Positions 43,703 to 53,540 are shown, counted from the stretch's first letter. The stretch: 64,000 nucleotides of DNA from an uncultured Spirochaetales bacterium (GCA_949288415.1 CASEKE010000051.1:49908-113907); one strand, 5' to 3'. Notes: a model not told the origin generated them from the letters alone. Made by a program: numbers and translations.

Positions 43703-44538
43703 GACTCCGGGAGCTGAAGAGAAAACTTTACATAATTGCCCGCGACAGGCTGGACGAGGCGGATCTGGAGGTCCGCCTCATGGTTTCTCTCGCCACGGGA
43801 ATCGATGCACTCGGACAGCTGACGGAACCCGACAGGGAAATATCGGAAAGCGAGTCCGCAGAAGCCGAACGTCTTCTTCGACTGCGTCTGGAAGGAGTAC
43901 CGGAGGCATATCTGGCAGGGCACAAGGAATTCTTCGGCCTGGATTTCATGGTGACCGAGGATGTCCTGATTCCGCAGCCGGATACGGAAATACTTGTGGA
44001 AAGCGCCATCGAGGCGACGAGGCGATTCGACCGGCCTAGGGTGCTCGACATATGTACAGGGTCGGGCTGCATCGGCACTTCGATCGCATTCAACGTTCCA
44101 TCTGCCGAAGTATTCATGTCCGACATATCGAAAAAGGCAGCATCGGTCGCAAAGAGAAATTTCGAAACGATCGTCGGCAGGAAAGCCGAAGTGCGGGTCG
44201 GAGACCTGTTCGAACCATGGAGCGGAATGATGTTCGACGTCATCGCATCCAATCCTCCGTACCTCACTGCAGCATGGTACGAAGAAACAGGAATCGAAGT
44301 GAAACACGAACCCAGGCTCGCTCTTCTGGACAGTGCGGCGGACGGACTCGGAATCATCGAACGCCTTGTTCAAGAAGCCATGTTCCACCTTGCGGCAAAT
44401 GGCACTCTGCTTATCGAATCGGACTACAGACAGACGGATGCGGTAAGAGCGATCATGCAGGAACATGGACTATCGTGCATAGAAACCATAAAGGATCTTT
44501 CCGGCAAGCAAAGATGCACCCGGGGATTCTTGTTTTAG
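43699..44538 (+). CDS. prmC: Release factor glutamine methyltransferase
   Basis: PrmC methylates the GGQ glutamine of release factors with SAM. The SAM motif is [17 protein letters not shown], and the catalytic NPPY is in [46 protein letters not shown] residues (here [14 protein letters not shown]) define the family. GTG start overlaps the prfA stop, with SD AAGGAAG. 279 aa. Confidence 0.94.
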   Translation: MRLRELKRKLYIIARDRLDEADLEVRLMVSLATGIDALGQLTEPDREISESESAEAERLLRLRLEGVPEAYLAGHKEFFGLDFMVTEDVLIPQPDTEILVESAIEATRRFDRPRVLDICTGSGCIGTSIAFNVPSAEVFMSDISKKAASVAKRNFETIVGRKAEVRVGDLFEPWSGMMFDVIASNPPYLTAAWYEETGIEVKHEPRLALLDSAADGLGIIERLVQEAMFHLAANGTLLIESDYRQTDAVRAIMQEHGLSCIETIKDLSGKQRCTRGFLF

Positions 44539-44558
44539 CTTGAATCTCACTCTATAAT
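44530..44558 (+). promoter_or_regulatory. Promoter of rel, leaderless geometry
   Basis: TTGTTT (44530-44535), 17-nt spacer, consensus TATAAT (44553-44558), then 6 nt (ATCCAC) to the ATG at 44565. The -35 box is inside the end of prmC. Confidence 0.7.
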
Positions 44559-44564
44559 ATCCAC

Positions 44565-46601
44565 ATGGACGATTTCCCGAACAAAGACTTGTGCGACAAG
44601 TTCATCACGAACATAATACGGTTCCACGGCGAGGAGAAAGACAAGATCAGCGCCGCGGCGATCTATGCCGCAAAGAAGCATGGAACGCAAACCAGAAAGA
44701 CAGGGGAGCCGTACATAACCCACCCGTTCGCAGTCGCAGAGACGCTGATGAGTCTCGGGATGGACGCCGATACGATATGCGCCGGACTTCTTCACGACAC
44801 TCTCGAGGACACCGACGCAACCAGGGAGGAGATAGAGCAGCTCTTCGGAAAGGAAGTCGGGATCATGGTCGAAGGCGTCACGAAGATCAGCCACATCACC
44901 GACAACAAGAGCATCCAGGAAGCGGAAACCATCAAGAAGATGTTCTTCGCCATGAGCAAGGACGTCAGGGTGATACTCATAAAGCTCGCGGACAAGCTGC
45001 ATAACATGCGCACCGCCTCGGGTCTTCCACCGGAAAGGCGCCAGGCCTTTGCGGAGGACTGTCTTGACATTTTCGCCCCGATTGCGGACTCCCTCGGAAT
45101 GTCGACGATAAAAAGCGAACTCGAGGATCTGTCGCTGAAGGTCCTGAAGCCTGAAAGCTACGCATATATAAACGAATATCTTCTGGAGAGGAAAGGCGAA
45201 TACACGGCATACATAAAGGGAGTCTCTAAAAAGCTCGAGGAAGTATGCAAGAAGGCAGGAATCGAGAACGTGCAGATCTCCGGACGGGTCAAGCATGCCT
45301 ACTCCATCTACCAGAAGATCAAAAAGAGGAAAAAGGAGATCGACGAGATCTACGACATCCTCGGAATCAGGGTGATCTGCAACACTCCGGTCGAATGCTA
45401 CACGATCCTCGGCCTGATACATAGCATCTGGGTACCTATCGAGGGACGATTCAAGGACTACATCGCGATGCCTAAGCCGAACAACTACCAGTCGTTGCAT
45501 ACAACCGTTCTCGGCCCTGGCTCGAAGCACCTTGAGATTCAGATAAGAACATACGAGATGCACAAGACCGCGGAGGAAGGTGTTGCGGCACACTGGTCGT
45601 ACAAGGCATCCACAGGCAGCGAAAGCGGAGCCTGGAAATCCGTCGATTCGATCAACTACAACAAGATTCTCGCCAAGCTCAAGAACTGGAGCAAGGAGAT
45701 CGAGCAGAGCGAAGAAGACTACATGGACGAGATCAAAAACGAGCTTCTCAAGGACTCGATCATCGTCTTCACACCGCAAGGCCACGTAATCGAGCTTCCC
45801 GTGGGTTCCACAGCACTGGACTTCGCATTCAAGGTACATAGCCAGATCGGCGTGCACTGCTCCGGGGCAAGGGCCGACAACTCCATAATTCCCCTGTACA
45901 AACCGTTACAGAACACACAGATCGTAGAAATACTTACAAGCCCCAACGCACATCCGAACCAGGCCTGGCTGGAATACGCACATACGAATTCCGCAAAGAA
46001 GAAGATCAAGAACTGGCTCAACAGAAATGCCAACTCTAATATCCCGATAGCCGGCCCTACCCCGAACGTACAGTCCCAGGCCATCCAGAAGAAGAACGAG
46101 GAAGCCAAGGACAAACAGAAGCCGATCATCCCGATAAACCAAGGGATAAAGTTCGTATCCAACTCCAGGAAGGGGACGATAGTCATCGGAGACAACTCCA
46201 ATGTCCTGTTCGACTTTGCAAAGTGCTGCAACCCGGTACATGGTGACGATATCGTCGCATACATCACCCGAGGACGGGGCTATGTGATACACAGGACGGA
46301 CTGTCCGAACCTCGCACATCTTCCCGAAAAAGAGAATCGCCTCGTCCCCGTGGAATGGGACGGTGCGGAGCAGGTAAGACGCTTCAAGGTCACAGCCAAG
46401 CTGAATGCCGATCTCTTCGGGGAAATCGACAATGCAACAAGGAAATACGGAGGCCACCTGATATCGGGAGAGCTCAATGTAAGCAACGAAGGCGATCTTG
46501 CAGGCATATTCACGATTTCCTGCGACAATGAGGACGCGCTCAAGAAGACCACGGCGGCGATAAGGGCGATTCCGTCTATCAAGAAGATAATCGGAGTCTG
46601 A
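44565..46601 (+). CDS. rel: Bifunctional (p)ppGpp synthetase/hydrolase, RelA/SpoT family
   Basis: Controls the stringent response. Order of domains in 678 aa: HD hydrolase (AGLLHDTLEDTDAT with catalytic HD intact), RelA_SpoT synthetase (GRVKHAYSIYQKIKKR, YDILGIRVICNT), TGS (VFTPQGHVIELPVGSTALDFAF), a zinc/helical region (CCNPVHGDDIVAYITRGRGYVIHRTDC) and a C-terminal ACT domain. The HD motif suggests hydrolase activity is retained. The mRNA is predicted to be leaderless. Confidence 0.95.
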   Translation: MDDFPNKDLCDKFITNIIRFHGEEKDKISAAAIYAAKKHGTQTRKTGEPYITHPFAVAETLMSLGMDADTICAGLLHDTLEDTDATREEIEQLFGKEVGIMVEGVTKISHITDNKSIQEAETIKKMFFAMSKDVRVILIKLADKLHNMRTASGLPPERRQAFAEDCLDIFAPIADSLGMSTIKSELEDLSLKVLKPESYAYINEYLLERKGEYTAYIKGVSKKLEEVCKKAGIENVQISGRVKHAYSIYQKIKKRKKEIDEIYDILGIRVICNTPVECYTILGLIHSIWVPIEGRFKDYIAMPKPNNYQSLHTTVLGPGSKHLEIQIRTYEMHKTAEEGVAAHWSYKASTGSESGAWKSVDSINYNKILAKLKNWSKEIEQSEEDYMDEIKNELLKDSIIVFTPQGHVIELPVGSTALDFAFKVHSQIGVHCSGARADNSIIPLYKPLQNTQIVEILTSPNAHPNQAWLEYAHTNSAKKKIKNWLNRNANSNIPIAGPTPNVQSQAIQKKNEEAKDKQKPIIPINQGIKFVSNSRKGTIVIGDNSNVLFDFAKCCNPVHGDDIVAYITRGRGYVIHRTDCPNLAHLPEKENRLVPVEWDGAEQVRRFKVTAKLNADLFGEIDNATRKYGGHLISGELNVSNEGDLAGIFTISCDNEDALKKTTAAIRAIPSIKKIIGV

Positions 46602-46602
46602 A

Positions 46603-48231
46603 TCAGTCCTCCAGCACCCTCAGAACCTCAGGCAGCAGCTGCTTCTTCCTCGAAAGGATTCCCGGCAGGGAATATACCTTGTCTCTGAGCTTCTCGTAAA
46701 CGAATCGGTATTCCTTCTCGAAACCTGTCGTTATCAGCACACTCTTCTCGGAGAACACATCCGTCACAAGCAGCATCGCCCAATCAAGGCCGAGTGCGGC
46801 CCTGGTTTTCTCCAGGGCATCGATGTAGATGTCGGTCATAGCATGGATTTCCACCAGGTTCGGCACCTCCACCTGTCCTATTCCGAACTTTACGCCGAAC
46901 TCCTCATAGCGCTTGAAGTCCCCTTCTATCACCTTTGCCGGATCGAGGGAGGAAAGGGTCGACGAGGACGAGAAGAGGTTGCGGGAGAATTCAGTGAGAT
47001 CGCTCACGCCGGCAATCGCCGCAAGCCGTCTGGCGACATGCCTGTCATATGCAGTCGTCGTGGGGCTTTTGAGCATGACGGTATCCGCTATCACACCCGA
47101 AAGCATCACGTATGCTACGTTTCTGGGAATCTCTATACCCCATTTCTTGTACTGTTCGTAGACGATCGTACATGTGGAACCCAGCGGCTCAGAGCATATG
47201 TAGATCGGATTCTTCATCTTCGGCGCCGCAAGACGATGGTGATCGATGATTTCGAGAATGTCCGCCTCTTCTATTCCCACCACGCTCTGCTCGGCCTCGT
47301 TGTGATCCATCATGATTACCTTGGCCCTAGGCCTGTTGAGGAAGCATCGTCTGGTGACGAAGCCTGCCCAGCGATCCTTGTCGAATACGGAAATTCCTCT
47401 ATACTCGCTATTTACAAGGGTATTCTTGACCTCGTCGTAAGGCGTGTCGAGCTGTACGGTCGGTCCTTCCTTCATAGGTATCACCTTGCGGATCGGAGTC
47501 GCAAGCCGCAAAAGTCTCAGAGTCTCCGCAGTATCCTCGTCGGATATGTACACGAATCCGGCGAAGGACGAGAAATCGATGTCCGGTATTCCCGCATCCC
47601 CTATTCCGGTCAGGATTATCCCGGGAAGCTGTTCCGCAATCGCATATTCTATGTGGCGCTTCCTGTTTCCGACGACAAGAATGGGCTTGGAAGGACATGC
47701 CTCGACCCTGCTCTGGAAAACGTCGTATTCCATCGCGCCGACCACAATCACGGTCTCGAGCGAATCCTCATGTCCCCTTTTGAGGAACCGACCGCCGATG
47801 ACCCTGGGTATGTTGTCCACACGAATCGAATAGAGAGGTCTGGAACTATGGTTCTCCCTGAGGAAGAAGCGGTTTATATCGTCGACGCTGACAAGCCCTT
47901 CATATACTCCATCATCCATGATCGGCACCACGGAGGGATGCTTGGTGTTGTAAAGCGATACGAGGTCATATACAGGATCCTCGCCTCGAAGCGTATAGTC
48001 CGGTGTCCGAACTACGTCGCAGGCCTTGGCCTTCACGTCCTTGAGGACCTCTGGCAGGTCCAGGCCGAGCTTCCTGAAAAGCTCCTTCGCCGTTGCATTG
48101 ACAGGACCCAGCACCACCGGAACGTAGTCGTTGTCCTCATCCACGAGATTCTTCAGAACGGAGTACGAATAGGCGGAACATACGGAATCCATATCGGGAT
48201 TCCTGTGCCCTGTCACATAGACTTTCGACAT
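46603..48231 (-). CDS. ppaC: Mn-dependent inorganic pyrophosphatase with CBS and DRTGG regulatory insert
   Basis: Family II PPase hydrolysing PPi. The DHH-type N-terminus is TGHRNPDMDSVCSAYSY, the second metal cluster is VIMMDHNEAEQSV and ILEIIDHHRL, and DHHA2 forms the C-terminus. Between residues ~65 and ~290 lie two CBS motifs (around YDLVSLYNTKHPSVVPIMDD and YDEVKNTLVNSEYRGISVFD) flanking a DRTGG-like domain, the arrangement of nucleotide-regulated PPases. The ATG at 48231 follows SD AAAGGA. 542 aa. Confidence 0.92.
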   Translation of the reverse strand: MSKVYVTGHRNPDMDSVCSAYSYSVLKNLVDEDNDYVPVVLGPVNATAKELFRKLGLDLPEVLKDVKAKACDVVRTPDYTLRGEDPVYDLVSLYNTKHPSVVPIMDDGVYEGLVSVDDINRFFLRENHSSRPLYSIRVDNIPRVIGGRFLKRGHEDSLETVIVVGAMEYDVFQSRVEACPSKPILVVGNRKRHIEYAIAEQLPGIILTGIGDAGIPDIDFSSFAGFVYISDEDTAETLRLLRLATPIRKVIPMKEGPTVQLDTPYDEVKNTLVNSEYRGISVFDKDRWAGFVTRRCFLNRPRAKVIMMDHNEAEQSVVGIEEADILEIIDHHRLAAPKMKNPIYICSEPLGSTCTIVYEQYKKWGIEIPRNVAYVMLSGVIADTVMLKSPTTTAYDRHVARRLAAIAGVSDLTEFSRNLFSSSSTLSSLDPAKVIEGDFKRYEEFGVKFGIGQVEVPNLVEIHAMTDIYIDALEKTRAALGLDWAMLLVTDVFSEKSVLITTGFEKEYRFVYEKLRDKVYSLPGILSRKKQLLPEVLRVLED

Positions 48232-48287
48232 GATTTCTTTCCTTTGTCTTTTATGGTACACTACAAAACGTTGAGAGGCAAACAGCA

Positions 48288-48731
48288 ATGAAAGGAAAAT
48301 GCGTTCTTGCAAACGATCATGGTGCCGTCGAGCTTGCGGCCAGAATCGAAAAGCACCTCGAGGAAAGAGGATACGAAGTGAACTATCTCGGAGTCTCGGT
48401 TCCGGAGAGCGTGGATTATCCCGACATGGCGGAAAAGGCTTGCAAGGAATACCTGAATGGAGGCTATGAATTCGGAATTCTGTGCTGTGGTACAGGAATC
48501 GGAATCAGCATAGCCGCCAACAAGATCCACGGAATCAGGTGCGCACTGGTGCAGGACTCCTATTCGTCGGAGAAAGCGAAGCAGCACAACAATGCAAATT
48601 TCTTGGCCTTCGGCGGAAGGGTCCAATACAAGGAAGATCCTTTGGCGATTCTCGACGCATTCATAGATGCGACATTCGAGGGAGGAAGGCACCAGACCAG
48701 AATCGACAAGATTTCTGCACTCGAAGGCTAG
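48288..48731 (+). CDS. rpiB: Ribose-5-phosphate isomerase B
   Basis: Interconverts ribose-5-phosphate and ribulose-5-phosphate, supplying Prs. Visible signatures: NDHGAVELAARI near the N-terminus, GILCCGTGIGISIAANKIHGI with the catalytic cysteine, and ALVQDSYSSEKAKQHNNANFLAFGGR. 147 aa. SD GAGAGG precedes the ATG. Divergent from ppaC, convergent (4-nt overlap) with the next gene. Confidence 0.94.
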   Translation: MKGKCVLANDHGAVELAARIEKHLEERGYEVNYLGVSVPESVDYPDMAEKACKEYLNGGYEFGILCCGTGIGISIAANKIHGIRCALVQDSYSSEKAKQHNNANFLAFGGRVQYKEDPLAILDAFIDATFEGGRHQTRIDKISALEG

Positions 48732-49273
48732 AAGTAGTCCCGATAGGTCCCGCGTACATAGAAATCGATCCGTAGCAGGGAGAAGAGCACGTAGACTTTC
48801 CCGTTCACGAAATCGTATCCGATGTCGGTCTTCAGCGCACGTTCCCTTCTACCGGAAATCGGGTTTCCGACGGCAAGCGGCGTAAGAGAAAGATACGGAC
48901 CTGCCTTAAGCGTCCCCTCGCCGGAATCATATCCGCAGAACCCTCCTACGGAGACGAGTGTGTTGATTCCTACCCCGGCCACACGGGAAGCCGTGGATAC
49001 GGGTCCGAGAAGAGCGAAGGACAGCTCGAGAAACATGGTGTTGTCGGAAAAAGGAGCAGGTACAAGCTCGCTTGTGGCTCCGAGCGAAAGTTCCATGAAA
49101 CTGTTCAGCCCCAGAGAGCCGCCGTAGGAAAACGAAAGCCCTTTCTGCACCCATTCGTCGGCTGCGGTGCCAAAGAAGAACGATATGTCCTGATAGTCCC
49201 CTGCCGTCGCTGTCTGGAAGGCCAGGGCAAGAACGAGGACGAAAAGCAATACGATCTTTTTACTAGAAGACAT
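48728..49273 (-). CDS. Small secreted barrel-like protein
   Basis: The 181-aa protein has a signal peptide (IVLLFVLVLALAFQTATAGD) and Gly/Ser-rich amphipathic strands ending in DFYVRGTYRDYF, an aromatic terminus as in outer-membrane barrels. It is probably a small barrel, function unknown. It lies last in the dihydropyrimidinase operon and overlaps the preceding barrel-like gene by 11 nt. Confidence 0.65.
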   Translation of the reverse strand: MSSSKKIVLLFVLVLALAFQTATAGDYQDISFFFGTAADEWVQKGLSFSYGGSLGLNSFMELSLGATSELVPAPFSDNTMFLELSFALLGPVSTASRVAGVGINTLVSVGGFCGYDSGEGTLKAGPYLSLTPLAVGNPISGRRERALKTDIGYDFVNGKVYVLFSLLRIDFYVRGTYRDYF

Positions 49274-49745
49274 AGCTTACCCTCAGCAAAGTGATTCCCC
49301 ATCCGAACGAACTGGCGGAAAACGAATACGAAACTATCGGGGAGAAGAATTCATAGCGGAATTTCGTATCCCTGAGCATCAGGATCGCCAATTCCGCCCT
49401 GAGACTCCAGCCGGAGGACGGCGAATACCTACCGCCGAGGCGCAACCCCGGATTGTAGAGCATGCTGTTGGTGAACATGAACGAGAAAGGATGGGCAAGA
49501 GTCGACAACGGGTACGTCGAGACATACAGCTGGGCACTCTCGAAGAACGGAGACAGAACCACCTCGGTTCCCAGGTTGAGATACGGATTGTCGAACACCC
49601 CGATTTCAAGATCTATTCCGACCCCGCCGAACGATGACGATCCGATGCTTTCACCTGTCGCAGAAAGACCGTACGAGAACGTCGCGGCGACTGCTGACGC
49701 CGCAACGGAGGAAAGGACAAGAAAAGCTGCTATGAACCTTTTCAT
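49263..49745 (-). CDS. Small secreted barrel-like protein
   Basis: A 160-aa protein with a signal peptide (MKRFIAAFLVLSSVAASAVA). The mature part alternates short strands and glycine-rich turns and ends in LLRVSYVF (terminal Phe), typical of outer-membrane barrels. The ATG at 49745 has SD GGAGG; the longer frame to 49784 overlaps the preceding gene. It is similar in size and style to its downstream neighbour and to the barrel-like protein at 8.6 kb, but sequence relatedness was not tested. Confidence 0.68.
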   Translation of the reverse strand: MKRFIAAFLVLSSVAASAVAATFSYGLSATGESIGSSSFGGVGIDLEIGVFDNPYLNLGTEVVLSPFFESAQLYVSTYPLSTLAHPFSFMFTNSMLYNPGLRLGGRYSPSSGWSLRAELAILMLRDTKFRYEFFSPIVSYSFSASSFGWGITLLRVSYVF

Positions 49746-49747
49746 AT

Positions 49748-51016
49748 CTAGCCTCCGAAATATATCATCAGGTAGCTCAGCCATGAACCGCCGTCCTTGC
49801 TCCAGGCCTCTGCAGTCTCATGGTCGAGTTCCACGACTCCCTCGGCTTTCCTGTCCTCGATATGGGACAGGAAGAAGGAAGCGAGCTCCTCGTCATCCAG
49901 CACCATGGAAATCTCATGGGCCAGAGCCATGCTCCGGTAATTGAAATTGGTGCTGCCGATTACGGAATATCTTCCGTCTACCACCATGAGCTTCTCATGC
50001 AGCATCGGCTGGTCGGGTCCGAGAACCGAGACATACACATCAGCTCCGGTCTCGGTCAGCTTCGGAAGAAGATATCTGACACCTGCTTCCGCATATCCGC
50101 GGCTTTCCATCGGTACAATCATCTCGACTTCCACTCCACGTTCGATCGCGGCGACGAGGGCTTCTCTCATGTTGCCGTCAAGCACAGGAAGGTACGGAAG
50201 TATCGATATGCTCTTCGTCGCGCTGTTTATCAGGGATGAGAACATACCGGAAATGTCGACATCTCCGCCGTGCGTCTGATTGAAAAGATAGGCCTTGATA
50301 TGCCCGGAACCGTCATCGGCGGCAAATGAGAAATCATCCTGCGAGAGCTTCTCTACAGAGGAATCGTTCCAGTTCTTTACGAATTCCGTGACAAGCGCCT
50401 TGGATAGCGCAGAAGAATCGAAGAAGTAGAAGCTGTCCCGCTGGTTCTTCTCCCCTGATCCTATCGAAATGTAATTGAGGTTCATGCCTCCGATTCCGGA
50501 AATTCTGCCATCGACGATGAACAGCTTTCTGTGGTCGCGTACGAACAACTCTGCCGGGTTGAGGACGCGCATGAAAGACATCGGTGAGTACTCGAGCAGA
50601 TGTACACCGCTTTCCCGCAGGAAATAGAGCGGAGTCATGTGATTTCGCGACTCCGTCATGTCGAGGCTGCTTATTCCGTCCATCATGAAATACACATCCA
50701 CGCCGCTTTCGGCCTTCTCTGCAAGCGCGCCATAAAAGCCGTCGAGCTCGTCCGAATAGGAACCGAGGAATGTGGAGATCAGTATGTAGTCCTCTGCCCC
50801 TTCCACGAGTTCCGTCATCCTTTCAAGCACGGCTGCACCGTCGAAATAGCACTCAGGGATGCCGACATCGATTTGTACTCCCCCATAGTGGAGCAGCTTC
50901 TCCTCGACCGTCAGGTCCTGTCTGCTTGCATATCCATCGACGTAGGCCTCGGTGGACATGCAGGACGGCATGAGAAGTAGAACGAGCAGAAGAGGAACGA
51001 GTATCTTCTTTTTCAT
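49748..51016 (-). CDS. Phospholipase D-like lipoprotein
   Basis: The 422-aa protein starts with a lipoprotein signal peptide (ILVPLLLVLLLMPSC, lipidated Cys) and has two HKD motifs: VRDHRKLFIVDGRISGIGG and LHEKLMVVDGRYSVIGSTN. It is thus a periplasm- or surface-facing PLD/cardiolipin-synthase-type enzyme, distinct from the cytoplasmic-membrane Cls in this window. The ATG at 51016 overlaps the stop codon of the preceding fusion gene (TGATG) with SD GAGG. Confidence 0.88.
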   Translation of the reverse strand: MKKKILVPLLLVLLLMPSCMSTEAYVDGYASRQDLTVEEKLLHYGGVQIDVGIPECYFDGAAVLERMTELVEGAEDYILISTFLGSYSDELDGFYGALAEKAESGVDVYFMMDGISSLDMTESRNHMTPLYFLRESGVHLLEYSPMSFMRVLNPAELFVRDHRKLFIVDGRISGIGGMNLNYISIGSGEKNQRDSFYFFDSSALSKALVTEFVKNWNDSSVEKLSQDDFSFAADDGSGHIKAYLFNQTHGGDVDISGMFSSLINSATKSISILPYLPVLDGNMREALVAAIERGVEVEMIVPMESRGYAEAGVRYLLPKLTETGADVYVSVLGPDQPMLHEKLMVVDGRYSVIGSTNFNYRSMALAHEISMVLDDEELASFFLSHIEDRKAEGVVELDHETAEAWSKDGGSWLSYLMIYFGG

Positions 51017-52167
51017 CACCTCAATGCGGGCATGATGAACGGGTGCGGCAGAAGATCCCTGAAAAGGTACTCCGTTCTCTTTCCGTTCACATCGACGAGG
51101 ACGACCCGCGTATCTTCCTTTGAAAACTCGGCAATCACCTGAAGACAGAGGGCGCATGGAGGTGCAGGAGGATCGTCGTCGGAGACTACGACAAGCAGGT
51201 CTATCCCCAATCTTCCCTCCTCGCTCACGGCAGATGTGATCGCGTTTCGTTCGGCACAGATCGTTCCTCCGTACGAAGAATTCTCTACATTGCATCCCGA
51301 ATAGATCCTGCCTGTGGCGGCGCTGACGACAGCAGCTCCTACCTTGAAATGGGAATATGGGGCATGGGCATTCTCCCGAGCCTTGGCAGCCTTCTTGATG
51401 GCCTTTTCTATTATTACACTTTCAGGCAATCTCTTTTCAAGTGGATTTATCATGTTGACGCCGTACCTGACCCTCCTTTCGACATCCCCGGGAAAGAACA
51501 GGAAAGACTCGAGCTCGTCGGCGCTCGAGAATGGAGGGATGGCTCCTATGTCGGAAATCACTACATCCGCACCTGCCTCGGCAGCCGTTGCGGCGTCGAT
51601 CGAGGTCGCAAGTCCGACGGTCCTGGCACCGGCGTCGATGCCGGCCTTTATGCCGCCATAGCTGTCCTCGAACACAAGGGCATCCCTGCTGTCGACACCA
51701 AGCTTGGCGAGAGCAAGTGCATATATATCCCCATGCGGTTTGTTGCGTCGTATGTCCTCTCCCGTCACGACAAGGTCGAAGAACGACGGCTCGAATCCAA
51801 GAGCACGGATGTTGACATCGACCTTCCATTTCGGAGCAGATGAGCATATGGCGACAAGGAGGCCGGATCTACGGGCCGATTCCAGGATTCTGGCGGCTCC
51901 GTCCATTGCGATTCCGACTTTCGGGACCTTCGCCTCGTATTCCCTGCGACTGAAGGCATCGGCTTCCTCCAGGCTCCAGCCTTCTATGTGGTGATCGGCA
52001 GCTGTTCCAGAGAAGAAGTCTTTCATGCCTGTACCAATATGCGGCATGAAATCCTTTTTTGAAAGTTTTTTGCCCTTGGTGGCAAAATATTCCATTCCGA
52101 TCGTGATCGAAAGGTCCTCGCTGTCTACGAGGACCCCATCCATATCGAAGAGAAGCGCCCTGAGCAT
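51016..52167 (-). CDS. Fusion: HAD phosphatase plus cytidine deaminase
   Basis: Residues ~1-225 are a beta-phosphoglucomutase-type HAD hydrolase (LLFDMDGVLVDSED, ICSSAPKWKVDVN, LVFEDSYGGIKAG). Residues ~250-383 are a tetrameric-type cytidine deaminase: YSHFKVGAAVVSA, GCNVENSSYGGTICAERNA (zinc Cys and catalytic Glu) and PPCALCLQVI (two zinc cysteines). The open frame is continuous. The deaminase would convert cytidine to uridine; the HAD part may dephosphorylate a nucleotide or sugar phosphate, so a CMP-to-uridine route is possible but speculative. Its ATG overlaps the dihydropyrimidinase stop. Confidence 0.9.
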   Translation of the reverse strand: MLRALLFDMDGVLVDSEDLSITIGMEYFATKGKKLSKKDFMPHIGTGMKDFFSGTAADHHIEGWSLEEADAFSRREYEAKVPKVGIAMDGAARILESARRSGLLVAICSSAPKWKVDVNIRALGFEPSFFDLVVTGEDIRRNKPHGDIYALALAKLGVDSRDALVFEDSYGGIKAGIDAGARTVGLATSIDAATAAEAGADVVISDIGAIPPFSSADELESFLFFPGDVERRVRYGVNMINPLEKRLPESVIIEKAIKKAAKARENAHAPYSHFKVGAAVVSAATGRIYSGCNVENSSYGGTICAERNAITSAVSEEGRLGIDLLVVVSDDDPPAPPCALCLQVIAEFSKEDTRVVLVDVNGKRTEYLFRDLLPHPFIMPALR

Positions 52168-53534
52168 CAGGACCTTCCCTTGACGAACTGTCCGTCTCCC
52201 TCAAGCCCGAGGTAGATGCCATCTCCCATGATGAGCCTGCCGCGCAGGAACGTCATGACGACCTTTCCTGTAACAGTCATCCCTTCATATGCGGAATATC
52301 CGGATGCGGAATGGATAGTATCCTTTCCGATCGTCCAGGATTCGTCAGGATCGAAGAGGCAGATGTCCGCGTCGGTACCCTCTTTCAAGGATCCCTTGCG
52401 TGGGTATAGTCCAAATGCCTTGGCCGGCCCTTTGCAGACAAGATTGACGATCTGCGAAAGAGAGAGGTGTCCCTGGGTCAGACCGAATGTATGCAGCAGC
52501 GGCAGAAGTTCCTCGGTTCCCGGGATTCCTGGGTATATCGTCCTTACGTCGTTGCTGGAAAGCTTCTGCCCCCGGGTGAACGAGCAATGGTCGGTCGCCA
52601 CAACCTGTATCTCCCCGTTGACGACAGCCTCCTGGAGTGCAAGATTGTCCTCTGCGGTCCTGAGCGGAGGCGTCATGACGTAAAGAGCTCCATCCGGTCC
52701 TTCCAGCTTGCTCCTGTCCAAAAAGAGGTAGTGAGGCGTCGTCTCGACAGTGAGATGCACTCCGTCGTTCCTGAGCTCCCTGACAGCCTCGAGGCCGGCC
52801 TTCGACGACAGGTGGACGATGTAGATCGATATGCCAAGCTCCTTCGCGATTCCTCCGACGTATCTTATCGCGGCGGCCTCTGCCTCGCTCGGTCTCAGAT
52901 CGGGATGGTCCTTGGGGAGATAAGTCCCCTTCCATTTCGAATCGATCTCCTCGATCATGGCATCGTCCTCGCAGTGTATGCAGATCTGCATGCCGAGCTT
53001 GGAAGCTTCGAGGAAGATGGCCTTCAGTTCGTCGCGCTTCTCGACAAGGTATCCGACGTTTTTGTACGTGGTGAAGATCTTGATGGCCTCCACGCCCTCC
53101 TTCTTGACCGCGGCAAGCTCCTTTGCTATGTCCTCTCTGTATTTGTAGACTCCCTGATGCAGGGCATAGTCGATGCTCATCGACCTCATCTGCTTCCTTC
53201 TGTCGTCGAAAGAGGCAAGAAGGCTTTTACTGTCGTCGTCGGCAAAGTCGACAACGGTCGTGACGCCTCCGAAAGCCGCAAGGCGCGAACCCTCGGAGAA
53301 TGAATCTGCCGTTACCGTACCGCGCGAGACTAGATGATAATGCGTATGGGCATCGATGATGCCGGGAAGTACGCATAGCCCCTCCGCGTCGATGACGGTC
53401 GTACCGTCCTCTACGCTGTCCTCCGCTATGGAAGGAGCGATTCTTGCAATGACGGAATCCTTGATGAGGATGTCCATATGTCTCGCCCACTCGGTATCCA
53501 CGAGCAGGCCGTTTCTTATAAGTACATTTGCCAT
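52167..53534 (-). CDS. Dihydropyrimidinase/D-hydantoinase-family amidohydrolase
   Basis: Cyclic amidohydrolase of 455 aa. Metal ligands: DAHTHYHL, the carbamylated lysine in EAIKIFTTYKN, CIHCEDD, IYIVHLSSKAG and the Asp in VVATDHCSFTRGQK. It could open dihydrouracil, hydantoin or allantoin rings. The lysine and DHCSFT region fit dihydropyrimidinases best. Next to a cytidine deaminase domain this hints at pyrimidine breakdown, but dihydropyrimidine dehydrogenase and beta-ureidopropionase are not in the window. The ATG at 53534 lies 6 nt after a -10 box (predicted leaderless). Confidence 0.87.
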   Translation of the reverse strand: MANVLIRNGLLVDTEWARHMDILIKDSVIARIAPSIAEDSVEDGTTVIDAEGLCVLPGIIDAHTHYHLVSRGTVTADSFSEGSRLAAFGGVTTVVDFADDDSKSLLASFDDRRKQMRSMSIDYALHQGVYKYREDIAKELAAVKKEGVEAIKIFTTYKNVGYLVEKRDELKAIFLEASKLGMQICIHCEDDAMIEEIDSKWKGTYLPKDHPDLRPSEAEAAAIRYVGGIAKELGISIYIVHLSSKAGLEAVRELRNDGVHLTVETTPHYLFLDRSKLEGPDGALYVMTPPLRTAEDNLALQEAVVNGEIQVVATDHCSFTRGQKLSSNDVRTIYPGIPGTEELLPLLHTFGLTQGHLSLSQIVNLVCKGPAKAFGLYPRKGSLKEGTDADICLFDPDESWTIGKDTIHSASGYSAYEGMTVTGKVVMTFLRGRLIMGDGIYLGLEGDGQFVKGRS

Positions 53535-53540
53535 AATCTG

